Source: Gemmiger formicilis (GTDB taxonomy: Bacteria > Bacillota > Clostridia > Oscillospirales > Ruminococcaceae). From it: 64,000 nt of DNA. This document shows, piece by piece, positions 1-7,723 of the stretch. Every line of letters begins with the position of its first letter. Position 1 is the stretch's first letter. The notes under the pieces were generated by a model. The model ran no database searches. It was not told where the DNA came from and saw only the letters and a list, made by a program, of their open reading frames with translations. Both the position numbers and the translations under genes were made by a program. The stretch lies in the NCBI RefSeq assembly GCF_900167555.1, contig NZ_FUYF01000001.1, forward strand, positions 310,001 through 374,000. The letters are read 5' to 3'.

Positions 1-1808
1 AGAACACCGAAGGTACCGACGACATTCTCCTTGGCAATCAGGCCGGAGATAGAAGCGACGGTTGCACGCCAGTTGCCGAAGCCCTGCGGGATGAAGATCC
101 AGGAAATTGCGCTTGCAACGATAGCCAGGATGGAGTTGTCCTGATCCTCGACCATCGTGAACGCGCCGTTCTCGAAGCCGAAGCCCTGCAGGAACCACAG
201 GATGATGGTGGCAGCCAGAATGACGGTGCCGGCACGCTTGATGAAGGACCAGCCGCGCTCCCAAGTAGCGCGCAGGACGTTGCCCCAGGCGGGCACATGG
301 TAAGCGGGCAGCTCCATAACGAACGGAGCAGGATCACCGGCGAACAACTTCGTCTTTTTCAGGATGATGCCGGAGATGATGATGGCTGCAAAGCCGATGA
401 AGTAAGCGGAGGTGGCGACCCAGCTGCTGCCGCCGAACAGAGCACCTGCGATCAGGCCGATGATGGGCATCTTGGCACCGCAGGGAATGAAGCAGGTGGT
501 CATGATCGTCATACGGCGGTCACGCTCGTTCTCGATGGTACGGGAAGCCATAACACCGGGAACACCGCAGCCGGTACCAACCAGAATGGGGATGAAGCTC
601 TTGCCGGACAGACCGAAGCGGCGGAAGATACGGTCCATGATGAAGGCGACACGGGCCATGTAGCCGACATCCTCCAGGATGGACAGCAGGAAGAACAGAA
701 CGAGCATCTGGGGAACGAAGCCCAGAACAGCGCCGACACCGGCGACGATGCCGTCCATGATCAGGCCGTACAGCCAGCCAGCAACGCCGATGGATTCCAG
801 CAGGCCGCCCAGGGCGTTCGGGACGATCTCACCGAACAGAACATCGTTCGTCCAGTCGGTGGCAAAGGTGCCGATGCCGATGCCGCCGTCCGCAACGGAG
901 GTGCCCATCGCGATGGCGTACATCAGCCACATGATGAGCGCGAAGATCGGCAGAGCCAGGATACGGTTCGTGACGAACTGGTCGACCTTATCGGAGACAG
1001 TCAGGTTCTCGGTGCGGGGCTTCTTCTTGACGGCCTTGTCAACAACGCCGTTGATGTAAGCGTAGCGCTGGTTGGTGATGATGCTCTCGGCGTCATCGTC
1101 CATTTCCTTCTCGCAGTCGGTGATGTGGGCGTCGATGTGGTCCAGCAGCTCTTTGTTCAGGTTCAGCTCAGCCTGGACCTTGTCGTCGCGCTCAAACAGC
1201 TTGACAGCGTACCAGCGCAGGAAGCGGCCATCGACCTTGCCCTGAATGGACTCCTCAATGTGGGCGATGGCATGCTCAACGCTGCCGGTAAAGACGTGAG
1301 GCAGCTCGCCTGCCTTGCCCTTCTTGGCAGCGGCGACGGCCAGCTCGGCAGCCTTCTCGCTGCCCTCGTTCTTCAGGGCGGAGATCTCGACGGCCTCGCA
1401 GCCCAGCTCGTTGGACAGCTTCTTCAGGTCGATCTTGTCGCCGTTCTTGCGGACGAGGTCGATCATGTTGACGGCCATGACCACGGGGATGCCGAGCTCG
1501 ATCAGCTGGGTGGTCAGGTAGAGGTTACGCTCGATGTTGGTGCCGTCGATGATGTTCAGGATGGCGTCGGGCTTCTCATTGACGAGGTAGCCGCGGGCAA
1601 CGACCTCCTCCAGCGTGTAGGGAGACAGAGAGTAGATACCGGGCAGGTCCTGGATCACGACGTCGTCGTGACCCTTGAGCTTGCCTTCCTTCTTCTCGAC
1701 GGTAACGCCGGGCCAGTTGCCGACATACTGGTTAGAACCGGTCAGGCTGTTGAACAGGGTGGTTTTACCGCAGTTCGGGTTGCCTGCCAGAGCAATTTTA
1801 ATTGCCAT
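1..1808 (-). CDS. feoB: Ferrous iron transporter FeoB (3' end beyond window)
   Basis: FeoB imports Fe(II) across the cytoplasmic membrane and carries a cytosolic G-protein domain. The first ~165 residues hold the GTPase motifs: GNPNCGKT (G1, residues 9-16), DLPG (G3), NMID (G4) and a SAL motif (G5). Hydrophobic segments follow from about residue 275, including the Cys-containing gate segment VGTGCGVPG and the second Cys stretch FIPCGAK. About 602 residues are visible and the C-terminus runs off the left edge. The ATG at 1808 is preceded by GAAAGGGG. It is the last gene of feoA-feoA-feoB, about 30 bp after the second feoA, so it should follow the operator-rich promoter near 2437-2464. Identity is clear; the C-terminal end cannot be assessed. 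Confidence 0.96.
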   Translation of the reverse strand, partial: MAIKIALAGNPNCGKTTLFNSLTGSNQYVGNWPGVTVEKKEGKLKGHDDVVIQDLPGIYSLSPYTLEEVVARGYLVNEKPDAILNIIDGTNIERNLYLTTQLIELGIPVVMAVNMIDLVRKNGDKIDLKKLSNELGCEAVEISALKNEGSEKAAELAVAAAKKGKAGELPHVFTGSVEHAIAHIEESIQGKVDGRFLRWYAVKLFERDDKVQAELNLNKELLDHIDAHITDCEKEMDDDAESIITNQRYAYINGVVDKAVKKKPRTENLTVSDKVDQFVTNRILALPIFALIMWLMYAIAMGTSVADGGIGIGTFATDWTNDVLFGEIVPNALGGLLESIGVAGWLYGLIMDGIVAGVGAVLGFVPQMLVLFFLLSILEDVGYMARVAFIMDRIFRRFGLSGKSFIPILVGTGCGVPGVMASRTIENERDRRMTIMTTCFIPCGAKMPIIGLIAGALFGGSSWVATSAYFIGFAAIIISGIILKKTKLFAGDPAPFVMELPAYHVPAWGNVLRATWERGWSFIKRAGTVILAATIILWFLQGFGFENGAFTMVEDQDNSILAIVASAISWIFIPQGFGNWRATVASISGLIAKENVVGTFGV

Positions 1809-1841
1809 TTGGTTAAACCCCTTTCTTTACTTTTTCAGAAC

Positions 1842-2063
1842 TCACTCAACTTCGATCATTTCGGCGTCAGCCTTGCGGACGCTGAGCTCGTAGTTGCGGA
1901 CGGTCAGCTCCATCGGGTCGCCCAGAGGTGCGACCTTGCGGACGTAAACCTTGGTGCCCTTGGTCAGGCCCATGTCCATGATGCGGCGCTTGACAGGGCC
2001 CTCGCCGTGCAGCTTGGCAACGGTGACGGTCTCGCCGACCTGTACATCTTTCAGAGTCTTCAT
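1842..2063 (-). CDS. feoA: FeoA-family SH3-like protein, copy proximal to feoB
   Basis: Small cytosolic FeoA protein of 73 residues, thought to act with FeoB in ferrous iron uptake. The sequence has the family pattern: a V-G-E-T-V-T-V strand, then RRIMDMGLTKGTKV, then a final beta-strand region ending at a stop 33 bp before feoB. I start it at ATG 2063 because AGGAGGAACGA lies just upstream; an in-frame ATG 24 bp further out has no better ribosome site. It differs clearly from the neighbouring feoA copy, so this is an old paralogue pair rather than a recent duplication. Co-transcription with feoB is inferred from spacing. Confidence 0.9.
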   Translation of the reverse strand: MKTLKDVQVGETVTVAKLHGEGPVKRRIMDMGLTKGTKVYVRKVAPLGDPMELTVRNYELSVRKADAEMIEVE

Positions 2064-2124
2064 ACTTCGTTCCTCCTCTTGGTACAATCAATCAAACAGC
2101 CGAGGGGCTGTGATTCCAAATTTT

Positions 2125-2337
2125 TTACGCAACGATAATGCGCATGGCCAGGGTCTTATCCAGCGCGATGCGCGCTTCCTTGACCTGAAGGATGAGGTTG
2201 CCGCTGATCTCATTGACCACGGTAACGGTCTCCCCCACGACAAAGCCAAGCTCGGCCAGATGCTGGCGGACCTCATCCTTGCCGGTGATCTTTCGGATGG
2301 TAACGGTATCGCCTGCTTTAGTCATCGTTAAAGGCAT
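2125..2337 (-). CDS. feoA: FeoA-family SH3-like protein, promoter-proximal copy
   Basis: First gene of the feo operon, 70 residues. It shows the FeoA core: MTKAGDTVTIRKITG, then VRQHLAELGFVVGETVTVV and a C-terminal strand. FeoA proteins are cytosolic and are believed to bind or regulate FeoB. ATG 2337 has AGGGGAG upstream; an in-frame ATG ten codons earlier would place the start inside the ribosome site and is rejected. The leader (2338-2458) carries three copies of the candidate iron operator. A tandem feoA-feoA-feoB order is common in Firmicutes. Confidence 0.9.
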   Translation of the reverse strand: MPLTMTKAGDTVTIRKITGKDEVRQHLAELGFVVGETVTVVNEISGNLILQVKEARIALDKTLAMRIIVA

Positions 2338-2370
2338 TCCACACACTCCCCTTTTGCAATTTTGCAATAT

Positions 2371-2386
2371 ATTAGCCTATGCTAAC
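2371..2386 (-). promoter_or_regulatory. Candidate iron-type operator, feo site 1
   Basis: On the minus strand it reads GTTAGCATAGGCTAAT, an inverted repeat GTTAG-N6-CTAAT in the feo leader. It matches the operator type at 2407, 6941, 6961, 8340 and 8441. The arms resemble DtxR/IdeR-type boxes; no repressor of that family is encoded in this window. Confidence 0.55.
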
Positions 2387-2403
2387 GCTTGGAGCAAAAG
2401 CAT

Positions 2404-2425
2404 GCGGTTAGAACGCTCTAACCGC
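2404..2425 (-). promoter_or_regulatory. Candidate iron-type operator, feo site 2 (strongest)
   Basis: A perfect inverted repeat with 9-bp arms GCGGTTAGA / TCTAACCGC and a 4-bp centre, containing the 16-bp core GTTAG-N6-CTAAC at 2407-2422. It lies just downstream of the -10 box of the feo promoter, where a bound repressor would block initiation. Confidence 0.65.
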
Positions 2426-2435
2426 TTACGATGGT

Positions 2436-2464
2436 AGTTTACCACCACTAACTCCCGATGTCAA
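2436..2464 (-). promoter_or_regulatory. feoA-feoA-feoB promoter
   Basis: On the minus strand: -35 TTGACA (2459-2464), 17-bp spacer, -10 TAAACT (2436-2441). The spacer and -10 carry a weaker operator copy, GTTAGTGGTGGTAAAC (2437-2452). A further palindromic GTTAGGCTAAC lies just upstream at 2472-2482. Confidence 0.65.
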
Positions 2465-2601
2465 GACGGAAGTTAGGCTAACCAAACAGGTTTGTGAAAA
2501 GTAGATAGTTATTACTAACTTGAATTGTGCAGTTTTGAACAAATTGTGAAGGAAAGGAGGAACGGCAGATGATTGGATAACCACCCGCTTTCGGGCCGGT
2601 C

Positions 2602-2689
2602 TGTAGGGGCGGGGCATGCCCCGCCCGCGGCTATACGTGGGCGCTCGTTTGCGGGGAAGGTGCCGGGCTGGGCGTGCCCGGCTCCTACA
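2602..2689. repeat. Family A palindromic repeat (TGTAGG...CCTACA)
   Basis: GC-rich repeat unit starting TGTAGGGGC and ending CCTACA, with internal hairpins such as GGGGCATGCCCC. Related units occur at 3062, 7022, 7131, 12503, 12593, 14239, 27666, 27838, 31364, 32243, 36146 and 42483. The rest of the gap between ygbA and the feo promoter holds nothing else I recognise. Confidence 0.75.
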
Positions 2690-2695
2690 GACAGC

Positions 2696-2730
2696 AAAAA
2701 AGCCGGAGGGACCTCTCTCCCCTTCCGGCA
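2696..2730 (-). terminator. Terminator after ygbA-like gene
   Basis: Minus-strand hairpin with arms GCCGGAAGGGG and CCCTCCGGC followed by TTTTTTGC. It closes the operon that begins at 6928. Confidence 0.75.
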
Positions 2731-2741
2731 TATTCAATATC

Positions 2742-3107
2742 TTATTGCCCCTTTTTCTGCTTCCGCGTCTCTGCCAGATGCCGCACCGCCAAAACGGGAT
2801 GGTGGAACAGCATCCGCGGACCGCTCCAGCGCATGACCTGGCGGATGCGCTCCTGCATCTCGGGCTTGTAGCAGTGCGTTTGGCAGACGCTGCAGAACGT
2901 TTTGGTCGCTATATGCGGGCAGTGGTCCACCCGCGCATCGGCGTAGTCCCGCAGGACCGCGCAGTCAGGGCAGAGCCGGCCCTTGGGCGTGCCGTGATGG
3001 CCGCGGCAGTATAGCTCAATCATCAGGCCGACAGTGGCCTTTTCCTGTTGGCGCTTTTTCTCCGGGGCGTCGGGGACGCCGCCCCCTACAGTGTTCGCAA
3101 CGGCCAT
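2742..3107 (-). CDS. YgbA-like 'nitrous oxide-stimulated promoter' family protein
   Basis: A 121-residue Cys/His-rich protein. From residue 29 it matches the family pattern: LYCRGHH, CPDC, YADARVDHCPH, FCSVCQTHCY. The many conserved Cys and His suggest a bound metal or Fe-S centre. E. coli YgbA is linked to nitrosative stress; the biochemical role is not established. The start ATG at 3107 overlaps the stop of the upstream ABC gene as ATGA, with GGAGG in front, so translation is coupled. Residues ~6-16 (GGGVPDAPEK) are encoded by a copy of the intergenic family A repeat, so the N-terminal tail is repeat-derived; a start at Met29 is a possible alternative. It is the last gene of an operon with two ABC half-transporters and an HMA protein. 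Confidence 0.8.
   Translation of the reverse strand: MAVANTVGGGVPDAPEKKRQQEKATVGLMIELYCRGHHGTPKGRLCPDCAVLRDYADARVDHCPHIATKTFCSVCQTHCYKPEMQERIRQVMRWSGPRMLFHHPVLAVRHLAETRKQKKGQ
3062..3090 (-). repeat. Family A repeat half-unit inside the ygbA-like gene
   Basis: The minus strand reads TGTAGGGGGCGGCGTCCCCG, the same unit seen at 12503 and 14239, here lying within codons ~7-16 of the reading frame without breaking it. Confidence 0.75.
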
Positions 3108-4774
3108 CAGCTCATCCTCCCGTTTTCCACAGAGTACGTCGTGTCAGCAATTCGCATCGTCGAGGCGCGGTGGGATACGAGCACCACGGTCTTGCTGGCC
3201 CGCTCCTCGGCCAAACTGCGCAAGATGACGGCCTCGTTCAGGCTGTCGAGGTTGCTTGTCGGTTCGTCCAGTAGAATGAACGGTGCATCGTGCAGAAATG
3301 CCCGCGCCACACCGAGCCGCTGCCGCTCGCCGCCCGAGAGGGTATCGCCCAGCTCCCCGACGGGCGTGTCGTAGCCCTGCGGCAGCGTCATGATAAAGTC
3401 GTGGATGGACGCCTTCCTGCAGGCTGCCATGACCTGCTCATGGGTCGCGTTCCGGTTGGCAATTTTGACATTTTCTTCAATACTGTCATGGAACAGCACG
3501 GTGTCCTGCTCGACGAAGCTCTCCGCTGCGCGCAGCGACGCCGTGTTGATGCCCTTGATGTTCTCGCCGGAAATCTCGACCTGTCCTAAATCCGTGTCCC
3601 AGAATCGCATGAGCAGCTTGAGCAGCGTGGATTTGCCGCTGCCGCTGCGGCCCGTGATGCCTACGATGCCGTGCTCCGGGATGTGCAGGCTGACCTCCTT
3701 CAAAATCTCGCTGTCGCGGTAGCCGAAGGTCACGCGGCGGGCGTCGGCACCGCGGAACACAATGTCCCTGCCGTCGGTGACCTCGCGCACAGCGGGCTGC
3801 TCATCGAGAATATCCAGAACGCGGTTGCCCGCGGCGAAGGTGCTTTGCAGCCCGGTGCCGAGATTCGCCAGCGCGATGACCGGGCCGAAGCTGCTCATGA
3901 GTGCCACAACGCTGACGAGCGCACCGTCAAACCCGATGGCACCCGCCATGAACAGGCTGCCAGCCAGCGCCAGCATACCGGCGTCCAACAGCAGGATGAT
4001 GGCCCCGGTCACGGCCTGTGCCGTGCCGCCGGCCTCCTTCAGGCGGCGCTCCTGCCCGGCCAGCGCGTCGGTGCGCTGGTTGATTTGCGCCAGCCGATGC
4101 GCGCCGTCGTTGTATTGCAGGCTCTCCCGCACGCCACGCAGGCTGTCCAGCACAAAGCCGTTCAGCGCGCCGAACTCCGCGCGGAAGCTCTCACCCGATT
4201 TGCGCGCACCTCTGGCGGCTGCCACGGGTATGCCGATGCCGATGACCGCATAGGCCAGCGCCGCGTACAGCCCCAGCGCGGGTGCATAGCTGCCCATAAA
4301 GCACGCCATAACGACGCTTACGATGACGGCAATGCAGATGGGCGAGATCGTGTGCGCGTAAAAAACCTCCAGCAGCTCAATGTCAGCGGTCAGCACGGCG
4401 ATCAGGTCGCCCTTGTCGCGACCCTCCAGCTTGGCGGGGGCGAGCTGGCGCAGCACGCCGAAGACCTTGTCCCGGATAAGTGCCAGCAGCTTGAAGGCGA
4501 TAAAATGGTTGCAGCCCTGCTCCGCGTAGTGCAGCACGCCGCGGGACACGGCCAGAATCGGCAGCAAAATACAGGCGGTTTTGAGTACAACGGGCACAGA
4601 AAAATGCAGGCTGTCCAGCAGCGCATACACACCCAGAACCGGGATGAAGATGGCGCAGAGGAAGCCCGCCACGCCCAGAAGCACGGCGCAGACCATGACC
4701 GGGGCGAGAGGGCGTACCAGCCCTACAAGGCGGCACATGACGTTGAAATTGCCGCGGGTACGTTTGTTTTCCAT
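3107..4774 (-). CDS. ABC exporter-fold half-transporter, second subunit (CydC / YbtQ-like)
   Basis: A 555-residue half-transporter: an N-terminal six-helix membrane domain (about residues 25-300) followed by an ATPase domain. Visible motifs are Walker A GRSGSGKST, signature LSGGERQRLGVARAF and Walker B FILLDEPTSNLD, with the catalytic Glu present. The ATG at 4774 overlaps the previous stop as ATGA and follows GGAAGGAGG. It should form a heterodimer with the gene before it. By architecture the pair could be a CydDC-type thiol exporter or a YbtPQ/IrtAB-type transporter used for metal-chelate import. The shared iron-type promoter favours a role in metal or heme handling, but the substrate cannot be read from sequence. 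Confidence 0.85.
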   Translation of the reverse strand: MENKRTRGNFNVMCRLVGLVRPLAPVMVCAVLLGVAGFLCAIFIPVLGVYALLDSLHFSVPVVLKTACILLPILAVSRGVLHYAEQGCNHFIAFKLLALIRDKVFGVLRQLAPAKLEGRDKGDLIAVLTADIELLEVFYAHTISPICIAVIVSVVMACFMGSYAPALGLYAALAYAVIGIGIPVAAARGARKSGESFRAEFGALNGFVLDSLRGVRESLQYNDGAHRLAQINQRTDALAGQERRLKEAGGTAQAVTGAIILLLDAGMLALAGSLFMAGAIGFDGALVSVVALMSSFGPVIALANLGTGLQSTFAAGNRVLDILDEQPAVREVTDGRDIVFRGADARRVTFGYRDSEILKEVSLHIPEHGIVGITGRSGSGKSTLLKLLMRFWDTDLGQVEISGENIKGINTASLRAAESFVEQDTVLFHDSIEENVKIANRNATHEQVMAACRKASIHDFIMTLPQGYDTPVGELGDTLSGGERQRLGVARAFLHDAPFILLDEPTSNLDSLNEAVILRSLAEERASKTVVLVSHRASTMRIADTTYSVENGRMS

Positions 4775-6498
4775 CACTGTGCCTCCTTCCCGTAGTTTTC
4801 CAGTGCCTGCTGGCGGTTCCACAGGTCGGCGTACAGCCCGCCCTGCGCCAGAAGTGCCTCGTGCGTGCCCTGCCCCGCCGGATGGCCGTGATCCAGCACG
4901 TAAATATTGTCCGCCTTTGTCACGTTGGCAAGGCGGTGGGAAATCAGGATGACCGTTTTGCGCCCGGCCAGCCGGTGGATGCCCGCCATGATGTCGTTCT
5001 CGCTCTCTACGTCGATGTTGGACGTTGCCTCGTCAAAAATATAGACGGGACTGTCATGCAGCAGTGCGCGGGCCAGTGCCAGCCGCTGCCGCTGGCCGCC
5101 GGACAGGTTGCCGCCGCCCTCGGTCAGCGGGGTGTCCAGTCCGTCCATCGAGCGCAGAAAGTCCGCCAGATTCACCTGCTCCAGCGCACCCCACAGCGCA
5201 CCGTCGTCTGCGCCGGGCGCGGCCATCCGCAGGTTGTCGGCCACCGTACCTTTAAAGAGGTGGCTGCCCAGGCTGACGAGTGTTACATTTTTGAGCAGGC
5301 TGGCCTCGCTGACGGCGGAAAGCTCCTGCCCGCCGATGGTCACATGCCCCGTGTAGCCGGACACGCGCCCGGTCAGCACGGCGGCAATCGTGGACTTGCC
5401 GCAGCCGCTCTCGCCCACCAGCGCGGTGAAGCTGCCCTGCGGAAAGTCGAGATTTAAGCCATGCAGCGTCTCTTTTTCGGCCGTGTAGCCAAAGTGCAGG
5501 TCACGGCAGGCAATCGCGCAGTCCGCGCCGAGCTGGGCGGTCCTGGCGCTGCCCTCGGGCAGGTCCAGCAGCTTGAAAATTTTGTCGCTGGCGGCCATGC
5601 CGTTCATGGCAACGTGGAAGTACGACCCCAGCGCGCGCATCGGCAGGAAGAAATCCGCCGACAGCAGAATGATGCAGAGAGCGCCCGGCAATGTTACGCG
5701 GTTTGCATTGAACTCATGCGCGGCCACGATGATGCCCAGCGCCGCGCCGCCGTAGGCGATGACGTCCATGACGATGATCGAGTTGAGCTGCATCGTCAGC
5801 ACCTTCATCGTCACCTTGCGGAAGTGCTCGGCCTCACGGTTCATGGCCGCGTGGCGGGCCCCGTCGGCCTGATAAATCTTGAGCGTGGTCAGCCCTTGCA
5901 GGTTCTCCAAAAAGCTGTCGCCCAGCGCAGCGTACCGGCCCCAGTACTTGCCCAGCAGCTTTTTAGCAAATTTCTGCACAGCCACGATGGAAACCGGGAT
6001 GAGCGGCACGCAGATCATCAGGATGACCGCCGCGTGCAGACTGACTGGGGCCAGCGCAATAAACAGCGTGACCGGTGCGATCATGGCGTAGAAAAACTGC
6101 GGTAGATACGCGCCGAAGTAGGTCTCGAGCTGCTCGACGCCCTCGCCTGCCAGCTGCAAAACCTCCGCGGTGGGCACGGCCTGGGTGTAGCTGCCGCCCA
6201 GGCGGAGCAGCTTTTCATAAATGGCGGCGCGCAGCGTTTTTTTGACGGTGCAGCTGGCGTTGTAGCTGGCCGACGCCGCGCCGCACGTGCAGAAAAAGCG
6301 CACGATCAGCGCACCGAGAATGTACAGAAGTGCGGTGGGCAGGTCCGGCTCTCTGCGCACAAGTCCCGTTAGAAAGAGGGACACGGCGAAGATCATCACG
6401 ATATTGGCCAGCAGTGCAAGGAATTGCAGCACAACATTCCACGCAATGTACTGTTTGGAGTCGCCCATCATCGAAATCAGGCGTTTGTTGATCATCAT
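4774..6498 (-). CDS. ABC exporter-fold half-transporter, first subunit (CydD / YbtP-like)
   Basis: A 574-residue half-transporter with an N-terminal membrane domain and a C-terminal ATPase domain carrying Walker A GESGCGKST, signature LSGGQRQRLALARAL, Walker B VYIFDEATSNID and an H-loop region LISHRLANV. Both this NBD and its partner look catalytically complete. The start is placed at ATG 6498 (or 6495) because AAAAAAGGAAC precedes it; an in-frame ATG at 6543 has a poorer site. It begins 56 bp after the HMA gene and ends in a 4-bp overlap with the partner, so all four genes form one operon. Substrate unknown; see the partner entry for the two candidate families. Confidence 0.85.
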   Translation of the reverse strand: MMINKRLISMMGDSKQYIAWNVVLQFLALLANIVMIFAVSLFLTGLVRREPDLPTALLYILGALIVRFFCTCGAASASYNASCTVKKTLRAAIYEKLLRLGGSYTQAVPTAEVLQLAGEGVEQLETYFGAYLPQFFYAMIAPVTLFIALAPVSLHAAVILMICVPLIPVSIVAVQKFAKKLLGKYWGRYAALGDSFLENLQGLTTLKIYQADGARHAAMNREAEHFRKVTMKVLTMQLNSIIVMDVIAYGGAALGIIVAAHEFNANRVTLPGALCIILLSADFFLPMRALGSYFHVAMNGMAASDKIFKLLDLPEGSARTAQLGADCAIACRDLHFGYTAEKETLHGLNLDFPQGSFTALVGESGCGKSTIAAVLTGRVSGYTGHVTIGGQELSAVSEASLLKNVTLVSLGSHLFKGTVADNLRMAAPGADDGALWGALEQVNLADFLRSMDGLDTPLTEGGGNLSGGQRQRLALARALLHDSPVYIFDEATSNIDVESENDIMAGIHRLAGRKTVILISHRLANVTKADNIYVLDHGHPAGQGTHEALLAQGGLYADLWNRQQALENYGKEAQ

Positions 6499-6553
6499 AA
6501 GCGGTTGTTCCTTTTTTACATAGTGCGGTAGAGGCCGGGACATACCCGAAAAA

Positions 6554-6928
6554 TCATACCTTTTCCTTCGTGCGCAGCGGCAGGTAGCCTGCGTCGCGGA
6601 TGGCCTTGCGGATGACCTCCTCGTCGGCGTCGGCCTTCGTCCAGACCGTCACGTGCCGGGCGCTCAGGTTCACCTCGGCCAGTGTGTCGGGCAGGGTGTT
6701 CAATGCGTTTTCCACATGGCGCTGGCAGTTCTGGCAGGTCATGCCGTCCACGCCCATGACGAGGCGGTGCGGATAGTGGCTCTTGTTGGTGTCCGCCGCC
6801 CTGACCTTTTTAGCGGGGGCGTCATGCTCACCGCAGCAGCCGCCGCCGTGGCGCAGATGGTGGATAAAGCTGTAGATGCCGTAGCCGACGGCAGCCACCA
6901 GAATCAGAACAATAATGACGTTTGCCAT
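6554..6928 (-). CDS. FeoB-associated-Cys-like membrane anchor fused to an HMA metal-binding domain
   Basis: A 124-residue protein with three parts. Residues 1-20 form one transmembrane helix (VIIVLILVAAVGYGIYSFI). Residues 28-33 form a short GGGCCG cluster; helix plus cluster resemble the small 'FeoB-associated Cys-rich membrane protein' family. Residues ~56-120 are a heavy-metal-associated ferredoxin-fold domain with MTCQNCQRHVENAL, giving a CxxC metal site. The helix would hold the HMA domain at the inner face of the membrane, close to the two ABC subunits encoded next. Start ATG 6928 follows AGGAGG. The promoter and two iron-type operators lie directly upstream. A role in passing metal or heme to or from the ABC pair is inferred, not shown. 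Confidence 0.8.
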   Translation of the reverse strand: MANVIIVLILVAAVGYGIYSFIHHLRHGGGCCGEHDAPAKKVRAADTNKSHYPHRLVMGVDGMTCQNCQRHVENALNTLPDTLAEVNLSARHVTVWTKADADEEVIRKAIRDAGYLPLRTKEKV

Positions 6929-6940
6929 AAAAGCCTCCTG

Positions 6941-6956
6941 GTTAGTGATTTCTAAT
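6941..6956 (-). promoter_or_regulatory. Candidate iron-type operator, HMA operon site 1
   Basis: Reads ATTAGAAATCACTAAC on the minus strand, one mismatch from GTTAG-N6-CTAAC, between the promoter and the ribosome site of the HMA gene. Confidence 0.5.
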
Positions 6957-6960
6957 TTGA

Positions 6961-6997
6961 CTTAGAATATACTAACTTCTGTTTCGCCTTTTGTCAA
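6961..6997 (-). promoter_or_regulatory. HMA-ABC-ABC-ygbA promoter with overlapping operator
   Basis: Minus strand: -35 TTGACA (6992-6997), 17-bp spacer, -10 TAGTAT (6969-6974). The operator GTTAGTATATTCTAAG (6961-6976) covers the -10 box. A perfect 8-bp hairpin GCAGTATC / GATACTGC with a T6 loop sits just upstream at about 6997-7018. Confidence 0.65.
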
Positions 6998-7021
6998 GCA
7001 GTATCTTTTTTGATACTGCCC

Positions 7022-7109
7022 TGTAGGGGCCGCACATGTGCGGCCCGCGGCTGTACGGAGGCTGCGCACCGGCGGGAAGGCCGCGGAGGGGTCAAGACCC
7101 CTCCCTACG
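7022..7109. repeat. Family A palindromic repeat
   Basis: Starts TGTAGGGGCCGCACATG and ends CCCTCCCTACGG, with an internal GGGGTCAAGACCCC palindrome. Confidence 0.75.
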
Positions 7110-7130
7110 GACTTTCGGACACGGGTGCTT

Positions 7131-7201
7131 TGTAGGGAGCGGTCTTGACCGCTCCGGGACTGTACGGAACCGGGCAATTACGGGAAGGCTGCGGGCCGCA
7201 C
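7131..7201. repeat. Family A palindromic repeat, variant
   Basis: Starts TGTAGGGAGCGGTCTTGACC and shares the TGTACGGAA..GGGAAGGCTGCGGG segment with the preceding unit. The two fill most of the gap between the HMA promoter and the flavodoxin gene. Confidence 0.7.
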
Positions 7202-7233
7202 AAACAAAGAAGGAGGGGCATCGCTGCCCCTCC
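7202..7233 (-). terminator. Terminator after flavodoxin
   Basis: Minus-strand hairpin GGAGGGGCA / TGCCCCTCC followed by TTCTTTGTTTG. Confidence 0.75.
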
Positions 7234-7257
7234 CGGTATGGATGGATATGGAGAAAA

Positions 7258-7686
7258 TCAGGCATTGGCCAGAGCGGTGCCAAGGGCTGCGCAGGCAGCC
7301 TCGGCGTCGCCGTCGGGGGAGCCGTTGGCCATGACAGGCTCAACGACCAGACGGGCACCGGCGGCCTCGGCGTCCTCGGCCCAGGTGCGGATCCACTCTC
7401 CGTCACCCCAGCCGTAGGAGCCGAACAGGCCAACGGGTTTGCCGCTCAGAGAGCCGCGCAGATCCTGGTACATCGGCTCGAACTCGCTCTCCTCCAGCTG
7501 CTCGGCGCCCATGGCGGGGCAGCCCAGCGCAAAGCCGGTGTAGTCGCCGGCGGAGGAAACGTTGAACTCGGAGGCGGTGAACTTGTCAACAGAAGCGCCG
7601 GCGGCGGTAGCTGCGTTGGCGACCAAATCGGCCATGGCCTCGGTGTTGCCGGTGCCGCTCCAATAGATAACTGCGATCTTGCTCAT
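7258..7686 (-). CDS. Short-chain flavodoxin
   Basis: A 142-residue FMN-binding electron carrier that can replace ferredoxin when iron is short. The N-terminal phosphate-binding loop reads VIYWSGTGNTEAMA (about residues 6-19). The isoalloxazine-contact loops are LGCPAMGAE and GSYGWGDGEW. Length is typical of short-chain flavodoxins. Start ATG 7686 follows AAAAGGAG. It lies 38 bp after the DUF3793 gene on the same strand and is very likely co-transcribed from the operator-bearing promoter at 8463-8491, which fits induction under iron limitation. Confidence 0.93.
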   Translation of the reverse strand: MSKIAVIYWSGTGNTEAMADLVANAATAAGASVDKFTASEFNVSSAGDYTGFALGCPAMGAEQLEESEFEPMYQDLRGSLSGKPVGLFGSYGWGDGEWIRTWAEDAEAAGARLVVEPVMANGSPDGDAEAACAALGTALANA

Positions 7687-7723
7687 AAATAACTACTCCT
7701 TTTATAATTTTTATGGTGCATCG

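Noticed and set aside
297-2138. 613-codon open frame on the plus strand opposite feoB
   Set aside because: Low-complexity, His/Asp/Gln/Gly-rich translation typical of the antisense of a GC-rich gene; feoB on the other strand is unmistakable.
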